Shown: piece by piece, positions 36,924 to 48,798 of the stretch
How the letters are laid out: each line of letters opens with the position of its first letter
Numbering within the stretch: position 1 is the stretch's first letter
Assembly (NCBI RefSeq): GCF_026210795.1
Contig: NC_089439.1
Span: 4,278,001-4,342,000, forward strand
From: Rhizophagus irregularis
Taxonomy: Eukaryota; Glomeromycota; Glomeromycetes; Glomerales; Glomeraceae
DNA length: 64,000 bases
Direction of reading: 5' to 3'
Translations under genes and position numbers: made by a program
The notes under the pieces: generated by a model
The model's database searches: none
Seen by the model: only the letters and a program-made list of their open reading frames with translations
What the model was told of the DNA's origin: nothing

Positions 36924-37459
36924 TTGTTTTTTAGCATAGTTAGGTCACTTCAACTTTCGGATACGGGATGTACATTGCAGATAAGCGATGAGCACTGGGA
37001 AATGTCTTGGTCCCGTTTTTTGATGCAGCACAAGTTGAAAAATGCGCTTTCCACAGAGAATAAGCTGGTGAAAATTGTTCGGGAGGAAAATAAAAAGAAG
37101 CTCTTAGAGCAAGGAAACTTAAAATTGATGATCAGCTTGTGCGATAGCGAAGAGGACACCACGAAAGTCCTTGAAATTGGGAAGCGAATACGATTGGTTT
37201 TATTTCTTAAAGAATTTGCTGATTTTCAGATCCTAAAATCACTGGATGAAATGAGCAACATCTATCCCTTCCGACATTTAGATAAACAGTTGCGAGACAT
37301 TTTGTGGGCAGCTGAGCTTATAAAATGGGTGTAAGTGTTCATCATAGTCTAATAATGGTTTATTGTAGGATCGTACAATGGCAAGACGGTAAGGAAATGA
37401 AGCAACCGCGGGTGAAAACACAGCTTACATCACGACTTCTTGTACCCATAATTCAGTAA
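36924..37459 (+). CDS. Unidentified frame with a possible very short intron, same broken locus
   Basis: 136 codons from 36924 (LQLSDTGCTLQISDEHWEMS, KLVKIVREENKKKLLEQGNL, YPFRHLDKQLRDILWAAELI). A GTAAGT at 37331 and TTGTAG at 37368 would remove 38 bases and continue VQWQDGKEMKQPRVKTQ to a stop at 37459. That is very short for an intron but keeps frame. After 37460 coding-like pieces continue in other frames (SVKSESDAEKIVSNNKK, FENVWVELKGGVGTRHESEN). The locus is decayed. Confidence 0.4.
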
Positions 37460-38545
37460 AATCTGAATCTGACGCAGAAAAGATTGTTTCCAATAATAAG
37501 AAACCACTATCGTCTTCAAAAATAAAAGCAAAGACTCGTGTAGATGGTCTTGACAATGCTGAAGTCTGAAGGATTTGAAAATGTTTGGGTTGAGTTAAAG
37601 GGTGGTGTTGGTACTCGTCATGAATCCGAAAACAGCAACAATCGTGAGGACATAGACGTGGTTTCTCGGTAATGTCTGCAATGCAGGCTCTAATAATGCC
37701 GGAGGAAGCAAAAAATAAGGATTTGTGAATTAGAATTTTTTGGCATAAGAGGGATTGGAAATCATTTCCAATTTTGGGGCTGTCTCCAGACCTCCAGATC
37801 TTATGTGCTCATACTTGTTAGGAGAATTTCACTTACCATCGTTTGAGGGAAGAGAGGGTAGTGGCTTGCAAGAGCTGTTGCATTCTAGGTAAGCATTTGT
37901 TTTATTATTTTCAAAGAGTTGCACGTTCTTTATCAACGATATTTGCATTAATTACCGATTTACAAATTTATGCCAATTTACAAGCCAGTAAATTGGCATT
38001 TCATCAAATTAGATCTTCGACAAGAAGTTTTGATGCGATTCTACGCCAATCAAGGCAAAAAGATTTCGGGCATGACAGAATTCTCTTACATCATGGTATG
38101 TCATGTTTTTCCTGCTTACAATCTCAATGAAGTGGCTACTGACGATTAAGGTTTCTTTTTTTTTTTGTTCTTATGACTCCTACGAGATCCACTATTAAAG
38201 CACAACTTTGTTCACGTTCGCTGTTACAGACCAAGTCCCTTTAGATTTTCTCAACGAATGTTGCATGAGGCATACCGTTGTGAAATGGGCTATTACATTT
38301 GATAGTTTGCCATATCCCGTTGTAAACTAAGTCCCTTTATATTTCCTCTTCGAATGTTACAACATACTGTTATGGAATGGTTGTTGCAATCCCGGAGATC
38401 ATCCATTGGCATGGTATTTATCAATGATAACATATGTTGCGAAAGCTTCTCGGATAGAATGTTAAATGGTGAAGACTAACGAACTCTCGAAGCAATGCGT
38501 GATGGAGAAATTTCCGATTATGCAATCAAAGATATAAAAAAATTC
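37460..38545 (+). pseudogene. 3' remains of the CRN-type locus with an internal duplication
   Basis: Coding-like pieces follow in changing frames: RPPDLMCSYLLGEFHLPSFE (about 37785-37850), LRQEVLMRFYANQGKKISGM (about 38015-38080), and two related blocks beginning AAGTCCCTTTA at 38230 and 38328, which read SPFRFSQRMLHEAYRCEMGY and SPFIFPLRMLQHTVMEW. A final piece is SIGMVFINDNICCESFSDRM. I treat all as debris of one gene. Confidence 0.45.
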
Positions 38546-39028
38546 TATTTTTTTTTTCATTCATGTTTTATATTATGTTTTTTTTAAGAAATGTTTAAAG
38601 GATAGGGAGTGTGTTAACAAGGTTCAAAACAAATAATTTATTCGATAGAAATAATATGTATCATGGGCTAGTCCCAAATCATGTGTGATTGATTATATTT
38701 TATGTGAATCTCATTTTCAATCATCTAGATATTTTTACAAAAGCGTGATTACTGTGCCATATGGTCATGTGATATATAGTGAACATCTCAACATAAAAAT
38801 CCACTATCACGTGCATTAAAAATAAGTGTCTTTTTTTTTTCCGAACCGTGTTTAACTTTCGTTTTTGCCTTGACTAGTGTTTGAAGATTTCTGCTATAGA
38901 ATATATGATGCCAGTACCCGATAGGCTGGAGTTAATAACCTTCACATTTATAAATAATGAAAAAGAAATTGATAAACTTGTATAATATTTTTAATCATTT
39001 GTTCTATATACATGAAGCAAAGCAGTTG
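38546..39028. other. Intergenic, nothing supported
   Basis: AT-rich between two oppositely oriented broken genes. It contains several CACGTG-type and CATGTG-type sites without a clear arrangement. Confidence 0.35.
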
Positions 39029-41690
39029 TTAATTAAATGATATTGTAGTTAAATCAGAATCATTCATTTCTTCTATTCCCTCCTCTTGTTCTTCATTGTC
39101 TTGTTCTTCATTGTCTTGTTCTTCTTCGGTAAGTTCATTACTACCATTTTGTGATATGTCTAAAAAAGATTTACCATTATCGAGTATGCTTCGCTTATAA
39201 TATTGTTCACAATGATTATGATAATCATGTTAACAGATCAATATTTACTATCGTTATTTAATTAGCATCACATGCGCGATGCGCCACAAACATTTGGTTT
39301 TCTGTATGATACCGGTTGATAGATTTTTAATATCTACTTGCTGATCTAACGTAGCAAGGTAATAGGTTGTAGGATTTTCTTTCCTTTTCCTTTCTTATCA
39401 AGTGCATGACTGCAATTGAGATTTTGATAAAGCATATGAAAATATTATAACAAGAATAAACTTGTTTTATTTGTCAGGAAACCAATATTTGATGGATATG
39501 ATGTTTTTGATATCTTTGAATTCATCTAAAACGTGAGAATTTTTACGAAATTTTAGTTTTTATTTAATGTTTTTGAATTAAAAAAAAATTAAAAATTTAA
39601 AACATCTACCAATTATACATGCCTGTTTAATAATCATCGCTACGCATTTATAGATATACTTGTTCAAATTTTGCTATGCATATTCTCTACCGGATAATCA
39701 TTAAAATAGGTAAAATTATTTTTATTGTATCAAGAAAGGGTGATTAATATCAAAAAAAATTTGACAAGAATACTAATGGCGCTTTTATTATAATTTTTAT
39801 GCTTCCGACGTGATGCAAATGTTCATATACGAAAAATAGTTTCAACATATTGATTTAATGAACCAGAACGAAAAAAGTATTACATATACATCAAGAGTTG
39901 CCGGAACTAAATTGTCTAAAAGATCAAGCGCCATTTGGTATTCAATATCCTATACATATAGATCTGAATTTATTTTTTGTATTTGTTCTAATTTTTTATC
40001 CATTCACTGTATGCTAATTCTAATGAAAGATTTATTCTCCAGGATTTGAGCTTCTTTGCTAATTTTACACGTTCTCCAAAGAGAAAATGAAGCAAAAGTT
40101 TAAGAAATGAGATGAGTTTTCATAATACTGAAGTATTGATTGATAAGTAATGCACCAGCGTTACCTGTTCTCTACTGTTAAGTGATACACGCAAGGGTTG
40201 GAATAAAAGATCATATATTAAATGGAATTGGATTTCTTGTAATTGAACCAAGGCTTTTCGAATAAATAATTGGCGGCCAAACTGTAACAATTTGAGGCTA
40301 TATAACCATTTTAAAGGTGTGTATTGTTGCCACTTTCTTTTACGTAATCTCCAACTAGATGTACATTTTTCATTGATCGTTAATCTTTTGTTTTCTAAAT
40401 AGCACTATCATAACTATGTACTGTAAATAATTCAATACGATCAAAACTAGTAAGTTCCATTTTTTTGCTGCATCCATTTAAATTTGCGTGCTATGTGATT
40501 TATCAAAAGTTCCATAATATTTATGAATTAAACGATTATTAATATTATATACATCTATATTCGTAGGATTATAAATTGAAGCACCATTATAAGTAATGGG
40601 AATTTGTGGGCAGCTAGTTATTTGTTTACATATACATGTTGTCATATGATGACCTGTTGAAAGCCAAGTAGCATTGGATCTTCTTTTTTCTTTAATTGAA
40701 TGAAAATCATCTTTATTAAATACAGTATGTATAACTCTAATAAAGAATGCTAAGCTGCCTAAGCAAAGCATTAGTATTACAATTACTATTAAAATTATAT
40801 GTGTATATTTACATTTTTTTGAAAATATTCTTTTATATTTATAGTTTTATGATCTCGTGCAATTTTCATGTAAATCAACTGTTTCCGCACATACTGCTAC
40901 TCCAATTTTTATGCATTGCGTCTGTAGATTCATTATTTGATCCAGTTGAATCTAAAAATAAACCAATATTTAACGCAAATTTCGTTGTGCCACCATAATA
41001 TAGCAAATTGCTACAATTTTTTTTTTGCTACTTCTCTATTGTATGCTGAACGTGTATTAGGTATTATTGCAATGTCAAAAAATCCTATTAAACGTGGATC
41101 CGCTTCCTCAATCATAACCTTAAATGCTACTGGATTTAATAATAAACCTGACATGTTCTTTTCGCTGGTTTTTACGTAAAACTTCTGTAAGTAATGGTAT
41201 ACATATCTTGAAGTCTAAAAAAAAATATCATATTAGTTAATATAATCATAATATCAAATATTTGCTATCTTTAATTATTTTAATTAACCAAGTAAATTAT
41301 GGTTTAAAAATTTCTATTGAAAATTCTGTAATTTTCTTTATTATCAATGTTTGTATTGAATCTCTAAATAATGACTATGACAAAGTTAAAGTCCAACTTC
41401 TATATTGCAATTAATAAAAGTTTTTTTGTATTGTCTTATTTTTACTACTTACTGCAAAGTACAAAGCGAATTGTGGGTTTATTGCATTCTGCTATAGCAC
41501 AAGAACCAAGTTCTGTCATATTTTGGAGGAGACGCGTTATCGTCAGGTGGTCAAATGATCGACAACCAATTAAAAACGCTCACATTACAGAAGTATTGCA
41601 TATTTTTTTGCATTTTTCTTTGCAACGAAGGCAGATTAGTAATCATGTGATCTGTCAAACTTCATCGAATCCTGCAAATAAGCAGAATCG
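39029..41690 (-). pseudogene. Degenerate member of a large repeated fungal gene family
   Basis: Reading minus from about 41690: MTELGSCAIAECNKPTIRFV (41510-41450), NMSGLLLNPVAFKVMIEEAD and DIAIIPNTRSAYNREVAKKK (41170-41000), then 40771-40478 with KDDFHSIKEKRRSNATWL and PQIPITYNGASIYNPTNID. Next is LTSFDRIELFTVHSYDSAI in a new frame, then WQQYTPLKWLYSLKLLQFGR and PLRVSLNSREQVTLVHYLSI. A C-terminal piece follows, HNHCEQYYKRSILDNGKSFL with an acidic Glu/Asp tail to a stop at 39029. From memory, full-length relatives in Rhizophagus are much longer; the middle is deleted here. Many frame breaks. Function of the family is unknown to me, possibly transposon-derived. Confidence 0.6.
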
Positions 41691-41719
41691 ATGGTACATG
41701 CTAAATTTTTTTCTGTGAT

Positions 41720-42617
41720 AATAAATCTCGAAGAACGATTCTAACCCGAAGTCCCCATTGTACTGGACTCTATCCCGTATCATAACTGGGACAGGCTTAG
41801 GTAAACGTTATTCTTTTTTTGTCGATGATCAATTCTAACCTGTATACTACCACTAGGACAAATTAGAAATTGATGATCTTGATGTATTTTAATCAAATTT
41901 ACTGTGCTTGTTTATAACAAGTTTATAATTTAAAAAGATTTTAATCAAGATCTATACATACTAGAAAAACATGATTCAAATTTAAACGGATTTGAGCGAA
42001 GAGAAATAAATGTAATAAATACATACAGGAGAGTATACATAATCATTGTAGGTATATACTTTTAGTTGGCGAAGTAAAAAAATAATTTAAATATACTTGT
42101 AATAATGCGTGTCCAATAAATTATATACATGGACAATTTTATTTCTACGAAGTTTTTGCAATAATATTTAATCGAAAAAATATTAAGTCTGTCTTCATTG
42201 AATAATGGTTAAGTAATAAAATATGATATATTTACGAAACCGAGTTTTAAAGCAAAAGTTTTCAAATCTTGTAAAGATGAAAAGTAAAAATAAAGTGAGA
42301 TGTAAATATAACACAAAACACTTGGAAATTTTCTATTTATCATCAATTTAATAATGATCTTCTATTCGTGTTCTTTAGAAAAAAAAACGTTTTAATATAT
42401 TAGCCACATCGTGGCTGTTTATTTAATGTCACCAAATTTCCAAAACAAGTAAATATTCTCACTGTTTATGCTTCTGAAGAATAAATTGAACACGATTCAA
42501 TTGAAGATGCAGAAGCCATTATAATAAGCCTCTAGAAGATATTGACCAGCGAATTGAAATTTAAAAACGAATGGATTTCCAAATGGAAATTACACGTCAA
42601 AAATAAGTGGTTAGAAA
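41720..42617. other. Intergenic, upstream of the carbonic anhydrase gene
   Basis: AT-rich; no frame or RNA feature supported. Confidence 0.4.
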
Positions 42618-42625
42618 TATAAATA
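42618..42625 (+). promoter_or_regulatory. TATA box of the carbonic anhydrase gene
   Basis: TATAAATA lies about 84 bp before the ATG at 42709, with CTAAACAAATC and A-rich leader between. Confidence 0.55.
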
Positions 42626-42708
42626 CAGGACATTTTCGTCTAAACAAATCATTGAGGAATTAATTAATTTCCTAACACAAAAAAAAAAGCTTAATCTTAC
42701 CAGTTACC

Positions 42709-43637
42709 ATGTTAATGAGATCATTTTTAATTCCCACTATTGTCCTTTCGCTTATTCTAGTATCGTCAAATTTTGCTGCTGAACAAGATGGTGCAGATTT
42801 TGATTACAATGAACGTGGTCCAGAGCATTGGAGTCAACTCGATGCGAAATACAAACTGTGTAAAGATGGGGAAAGGCAATCCCCGATTAATTTTATTACT
42901 AGTATTGACCTTGCAATAAAACTACCTAATGTAAATTTTATTAAACAAAATACACCAAATGTTAAATTTCCAACTATTTCAATGAAAAAGGAAGGTCACG
43001 CTACCAAGTTCTTACCACAACAATTGATAGGTAGTTCTTTTGATTCTGTACGTTATATCTTTAACCAAGTTCATTTTCATACTCCCTCTGAACATCGCTT
43101 TGACGGAATACATACGGATCTTGAGGCTCATTTTGTTTTTGAAGATTCAGTTACTAAAAAATATTCAGTTATTGGTGTCCTTTATGAAGTCGATTGCGCC
43201 GTAGGGAGTAGTAGCTTTTTTGATTCAATTATTAAACTTTATAACCAGGTAAGTGGTTATTATTTTTGTGTACGGATTTAGTATTTTATTAATGTTTAAT
43301 TATTCAAATCTAGGATCCTAATGCTAAAGACAATGTTCCTGTAGACATCAATTCAGAAGTATTTTCACATATTAAGGAGGTGAGTAATTATTCAAATTTT
43401 ATTACAAAGTCAAATAATTATCGTTAATTGTTATTTTTCAATCACACATAGGTTTATAAATATTTTGGAAGTCTTACTACACCTAATTGCACCGAAGATG
43501 TTACCTGGTGGGTCGTTAATAAACCTCTTTTAATCAGCACATCTCAGTTAGTTAAACTTCGTAAGCATATTGGTTTCAATTCACGCCCCACTCAACCTAG
43601 AAATGGACGTAAAGTACCTCCTGTTGAAAATAAATAA
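42709..43637 (+). CDS. Secreted alpha-type carbonic anhydrase
   Basis: Exons 42709-43248, 43314-43379 and 43452-43637 give 263 residues; introns have GTAAGT/TCTAG and GTGAGT/CATAG. It hydrates CO2 to bicarbonate with a Zn ion. Residues 1-23 are a signal peptide (IVLSLILVSSNFAA), so the enzyme is extracellular or in the secretory pathway. HWSQL and QSPINF are family hallmarks. The zinc ligands are visible in QVHFHTPSEH (two His) and LEAHFVFED (third His), with the Glu of PSEH in the gate position. FGSLTTPNCTEDVTWWV supplies the active-site Thr pair, and its Cys together with the Cys of KLCKDG can form the conserved disulfide. His in KKEGHATKF is a possible proton shuttle. The gene is complete and all catalytic residues are present. 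A membrane anchor is absent. Confidence 0.93.
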
Positions 43638-43639
43638 AA

Positions 43640-45185
43640 TTGCTACGAATCGCCGGAGGCGATGGTAAATGGTTATTAATATTTAGTCTAATTAATTTTT
43701 GTCATATGACTTTATTGTCTATTTTTTTTACATTAAATCAAACATTCAAATAAAACTGAATGAATTACAATTCTTGACTTTTTCGCTGACGAAAAAAAAA
43801 ATGCCAATAAATGAGATACATTATAAATTTGCTTTTCCATTTCAAATTGAGATTTAATATTTTAATTCATGATACGTGAGTCAACTGCAAAAAATTCCAA
43901 AATTCCTTGATCTAGAATATTGCCGAAATATCAAGATTTAATATGTATCCTATATTCCATTGTAGGAATCCAATCGTTTGATACTTTTTCACGTGAAACG
44001 GTTCTTATTAAACTATCAGGTCACAGTATTTGCAGTATTTGGACTCGTTGGTGGAATTACAATAGAATAATTTTTTTTTACAAAAAATGTAAAAATACTT
44101 TTTTTTTTTATAAATTTAATAAAACATTTATCTAGTAATAAAAACATTATTTTTAAAAAAAGAATATTTAAATGATACTGCACCCATTAATTTTTTTTAC
44201 ATTACGATAATGTTAATAAATTAATTGTGTTTTTTGATTATTTAAAATAAATAAAATAAATAAATAATGCAAAAAAAAAAATTTTTTTTCTAATTTTTTT
44301 TTAAAAAAAAGAGAAAAATATTTTTATGAAAAAATTATTTCTTAAATAAAAAGTGAAAAAAAAATTTTATTTTCTACTAAAAAAAAAAATTTTGAAATAT
44401 TTAAATATTTTATATTTTCTTTTTAAAAAACACTTTATTCTTTATTTGATAAATACTGTAAATGACCAATTTTTGAATTGTTAAATACAGAATAATACAG
44501 ATGAGCCGAATTACTTTACTCTAATAAGTAACTTTATTTGAAAAATTGATGCCAATAAAAAAATAATCTCCAAAAAGAGCAAATTGTTTCGAACCACTTT
44601 ATAACCGAAACAGTTTCTAAAAACCCGATTATAAATTAAATTTGGTTAAAAGATTATTATAAACGAGCTTATAAGAGTAAATGTCAATCAACACAAGCAA
44701 TTTTCAATAAACCACTTCCGAACTACTTAAACTACTTAACATTCCTATGACCCTTGCCTTTAAATTCGATAATCATGAATACAAAATATTGTTGAAGTCC
44801 CCTGCAAGATGCATATTCTGGTAACTGAAAAATTTGGATCAGCCGGAAAAATCACCGATTATCAAGAAAAATTCGTGGGAATTTTTCTTCCTTTTGAATA
44901 ATAATTTAATGGCGTTCGTAATAAATAGAGTCCTGTTGCGTTCTTTGTGTTTATTGTTATTTTAATCTGAAGAAATTCGTCCTATAATAATAAATTTAAA
45001 TGCTCCAATGCGCGTAATCTGACCTATTAAATACTTTATAGGGAATTAAGAATGATAAATTCTTTTATTTGGTATTTAAAAAATATTACAAATTTTTGTT
45101 GTTATTTTTAAGAATTTCTGATACAAAATTTAATAACCGAAAAAAAAAAATAAATAATAAAGCCTAAATTTTAAAAAATGTATAT
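43640..45185. other. Intergenic, low complexity
   Basis: ATCGCCGGAGGCGATGG at about 43650 is a small hairpin just after the carbonic anhydrase stop. The plus frame at 43920-44135 has a coding-like tail (in another frame VTVFAVFGLVGG) but no start. Poly(A)/poly(T) fill 44220-44400. Nothing else supported. Confidence 0.4.
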
Positions 45186-45189
45186 TTCT

Positions 45190-45903
45190 TGATAATTTCA
45201 ATATTTGAGTAAGCCTCATCAGAAAAATTAAAACAGCCATCATTAAATTTACTATATGATTCCACTTTGTTATGCTTTTTCAAACTGTTGAAGCAATTAC
45301 TATTAACAATTATTTTTTTCGGTCCTTTAGAATAATTGTTAATCGTATGGATGATTGGAATTCGAATACTACTTCCTGATGTTTAAATGCATTAAAATGA
45401 AATATTACACCTAAATACTCTGTAGAAACTTCATCGATTATTTTTTGTGCTTCTTCTTGATTCCATTCGGATCCAAAATTCAGCCACAAATTATTATAAG
45501 AAGGAATAACAAATTTTTTATAAAGAATTAAATCATTTAATTGTTGATTTAACTGTACTTTTTCTGATTCTAATTTCCTAATTCTCTCATTTAATGCTTG
45601 AGCTTCAAATTATATATTTGATGGAATTTTATTTGATAGAATTTTTCTTTGCACTTTACATTCTTTTATATCATTAGCAAATTCAATAAGAGTCATTGCA
45701 GGTCCCAATTTCATTCCATGATATATAAGCCTGTCTACGTTCACTTTTAAAAAATTGCGACCATTAATTTTTTCCCTGCGAATAATTTCCAAATCGTCCT
45801 CATCAAGTTCCAATGAGTTCTTTTCTTTTCTCAAAAAATCTAAGAGTTCACTTTTATTGTATTTTCGAACCATTTCTTCTGTTATCATATTTGAGGTAGA
45901 CAT
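45190..45903 (-). pseudogene. SAM-domain protein, copy 2, intact N-terminus but broken
   Basis: From 45903 a 97-codon frame carries a SAM/pointed-like domain (EEMVRKYNKSELLDFLRKEK, DEDDLEIIRREKINGRNFLK, MTLIEFANDIKECK), stopping at 45610. Directly after, another frame continues with a coiled coil (QALNERIRKLESEKVQLNQQ), NNLWLNFGSEWNQEEAQKII and STEYLGVIFHFNAFKHQEVV. It fades near 45190, so the C-terminus found in copy 1 is missing. The expected intron between the SAM part and the coiled coil has lost its sites. The N-terminal 97 residues could still be made as a free SAM protein. Confidence 0.6.
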
Positions 45904-46347
45904 ATTAACAAATATTTTATACGAAAAATATTTGGTATTAAAGAAAAAAAGGGAGAAAGATTATTCTGTCGTACAGGTCTGTAACACTCCGTATAAATCA
46001 GTGTATTTCGGTAAAAAAATTATCCGATTCCAAAGTGATAATCAGTTACACAATAAACACGGGACCAAAGATAATTGTTAACATGCAAATCCACATAGAT
46101 AATAATGAGTTTTGCCAAAATTATAGTTAAAGCAAAAAGCCAACGTTATTGAAACGCTGAAATGGTTTTAATTGTTAAATCACTAGTAGCTACCACTTTT
46201 TTTTTTTAATTTAACTCCATTATATGAAGAAATTTTTATTCAAAATTCTGTATTATTCTATAATGAAATCTATTATCGTCAAATAAGTATTACAATATAT
46301 GCAAAAGTTAATTTTTAAACTTTAAACATAGATTATACTAGTTGTAA

Positions 46348-46475
46348 GTCCGGAGCGAAAAACTAAAATTTGCAATTTCATTGGGCGACGATCACGTGGC
46401 GGACAGAGAAACTTAAGTGATCAAATTTTTTTTCATAGTGCGTAGACATATATTGTCCTTCGCTTCGCTCCGAAC
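46348..46475. mobile_element. MITE, GGAGCGAA family, best-preserved copy
   Basis: Left end GTCCGGAGCGAA (46348-46359), right end TTCGCTCCGAAC (46464-46475), imperfect terminal inverted repeats. The interior has CACGTG and the shared block CATAGTGCGTAGACAT. 128 bp, non-coding. Copies are at 8781-8890 and 60547-60669. Confidence 0.8.
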
Positions 46476-46479
46476 AATT

Positions 46480-47170
46480 ATTTAAATTTTATTATAGAAT
46501 ATATTAATGAGGGACTTTTGTAACAGCTAGTATTAAATTATTATTGCTTAACAAATGGGAACGATAAAGTAATTATTGACCAAGAATTTTTTGTACAGAA
46601 AAATCTTCGTTACTTACAGAAAGTAAAATTTAACTTTTTTCTATTTAATAATTTATTAACTTTTAAAGTGTATTTATAGCTTGTTCCCATGATTGACAAA
46701 CTAAAAATGGTTGACAATACTTTGTTAATTTGAACGTTCTTTATACTTTTGATTCAAAATTTTAATTTTTATACCCATGTATGTGCGCAGACAGTGCAGC
46801 ATAGCTCAAATTTTTTTTTTGGTCCTTTTCCCGTTAAAGTTGCATAAAACTGTGACGTAACAAAACATACTTCGGAAAATTTTTTATGCAATTTATTATT
46901 AAAAAATAAGGTAGTGTAATTTATTAATTATTACATATAATACATGTAAAAAAAAATTACATAATAAATAAATAGAATAAAATAAATAGAATAAAATAAA
47001 ATACTCCTCGAGTAACAAATTTTAGTAATTACAAAGTCATAAATTATATAAAAAAAATGCTGTATTTCACTTCGAAAAATTAAATATATATTTAATCGAG
47101 TATATCGAAATTTTAATGCAATCATTTAACGATAAATTAATGAATGTAAGGTATAACAATTATGATATCG
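46480..47170. other. Intergenic, nothing supported
   Basis: AT-rich with AAATAGAATAAAAT repeats at about 46970-47000. The minus frame at 46931-47125 is low complexity. Confidence 0.4.
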
Positions 47171-47174
47171 TCCA

Positions 47175-47450
47175 CTAAAACAATTCTAAGTCAAATCGTT
47201 TGCGGTATAACGACTTTATCGCTACTCCGTAAATTTTGATTTGATTGTTCAAACTTGTTATATAATCATTTGCTTTATTTGGATCGTTCAAACTGCTACT
47301 ATTATTTGCTTTATTTGGAATTTGATCGTTTGAACTGCTACGATTATTTGCTTTATTTGGGTTCAAATCGCTAAGATTATTTGTTTTATTTGGAATTTTC
47401 CACGCTGAAATATAAAGTGGCAACAGGTTAATGAGGACGATTAAAAACAT
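47175..47450 (-). CDS. Small secreted protein with four Asn-rich repeats
   Basis: 91 codons, one exon. Residues 1-16 (MFLIVLINLLPLYISA) are a convincing signal peptide. The mature part has four diverged repeats around PNKANN with SSLND-like spacers (about residues 20-65), then KIYGVAIKSLYRKR and a short acidic end. Such proteins are common among candidate secreted effectors of plant-associated fungi; the function here is unknown. No cysteines, so no disulfide scaffold. The basic YRKR could be a Kex2 site releasing a tail. Confidence 0.55.
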   Translation of the reverse strand: MFLIVLINLLPLYISAWKIPNKTNNLSDLNPNKANNRSSSNDQIPNKANNSSSLNDPNKANDYITSLNNQIKIYGVAIKSLYRKRFDLELF

Positions 47451-47454
47451 TACT

Positions 47455-47699
47455 TGTATTATTCATGAGGTCAAATTTCAACAATAAAATTGACAAGAGA
47501 TGCTTTTTTTTGAAAAAAAAATTACAAAAGTTTTGTAAATAAAAGGTTTTTCTTTTAATTATTTATATTTTATTCATTTCATGCCAAGAATTTCTGTATG
47601 GAAAAATTCTGGACTGAATTCTTTATAGAATAATAATGTTGCATACAGTCACTAGTGTAGCAGTAAATAAACCGAATTTTCAGACCTTTTTAGTAAAAG

Positions 47700-47732
<33 letters not shown>

Positions 47733-48315
47733 TTTTTCTTTCGTAGAATGGCGTTAAAATTTTGTTTATCCCCTGTTGTTAAGCATCACTTTCAACCATT
47801 TCCTTTTTGAATTATCCTGAACTATAATTTGTGTTCCTAGTATGTAACACAAGTATCTTACAAAAAAATATTTTCAAAGTTTCTAATAGATGCATAAATA
47901 ATTAACTATTTGTTCCTTCATAGCTGAACCAGACCGTCTTTATTAAAATTAAATCATTTTTAGTCAATAATTTAATGTTAAAATTTTATAAAGTTCAATC
48001 AATTATACTAAAAATCATGTAAATTAGAAGTTCTCTGCTATTTGTGCTAGTACATGGCTCTGCTTGCATACTAAATATAACATCAGATATTTTATAGTTT
48101 ATGAATATTGGAAGTGGATATTGTATATTATTTTGTCCCATTTAATGTTAATAAAATATATATAATATTTAAATAGCCGGATTATACGGGTGACTGCTAA
48201 TACTATACTAATTTAATCCTATAGCCTTTATTTAATCGAATAAACCTTTAAATTCAATCATATTTAGGGCTTTTTATATTGTAAATAAATGATAACATTT
48301 ATTTAATATTTTGAT
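47455..48315. other. Intergenic, nothing supported
   Basis: AT-rich, with an ATA trinucleotide microsatellite at 47700-47730. Confidence 0.4.
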
Positions 48316-48317
48316 AA

Positions 48318-48630
48318 ATGAATTATTTAAATTACAAACTAAGAAACTTGTAAAATATTTTACTACTCTAGTCTTAGTGTTTAAATAATCCTAAGTAAAT
48401 AAGTTATAAAAAAAGGAATTACTTAAATTACAAACTAGGAAACTTGTAAAGTATTTTACTACTCTAGTCTTAGTGTTTAAATAATTCTAAGTAAAATAAG
48501 AAAGGGAATATATAGGCTATATAAAAAAAAGAAAAGAATTATTTAAATTACAAACTAAGAAGCTTGTACGATATGCTACTACTCTAGCCTTAGTGTTTAA
48601 ATAATCCTAAGTAAAATAAAAAAGAAAAAA
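48318..48630. repeat. Three tandem units of about 98-120 bp, 3' of kinase 1
   Basis: Each unit has TTTAAATTACAAACTA, then CTTGTA, TACTACTCTAG and TTAGTGTTTAAATAAT (starts near 48318, 48416 and 48536). On the minus strand each contains CTTAG or CCTAG, TTT, then GTAATT, reminiscent of the three-base units upstream of the kinase. Confidence 0.75.
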
Positions 48631-48798
48631 AAAGAATAATTTCTGCCGAATATAATATCAAATATTACTTAAGTTACTGCAATTTTTAAAAAATTCATAA
48701 ATAATTGATTAATATTCAATCTGTTTTAATATTTAATAAATAAATTAATTTCACATAAATAATTTGAAAAATTACCTTTTTTTCTATATATTACATAC

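Noticed and set aside
36363-37162. Minus frames opposite the CRN-type locus
   Set aside because: Shadows of the plus frames, which have better coding character and continuity.
37889-37916. 28-base intron candidate (GTAAGC to TTCAAAG)
   Set aside because: Too short for spliceosomal removal; more likely part of a decayed gene.
41371-41718. 115-codon plus frame
   Set aside because: The minus strand here matches the N-terminal part of the repeated-family pseudogene, so the plus frame is its shadow.
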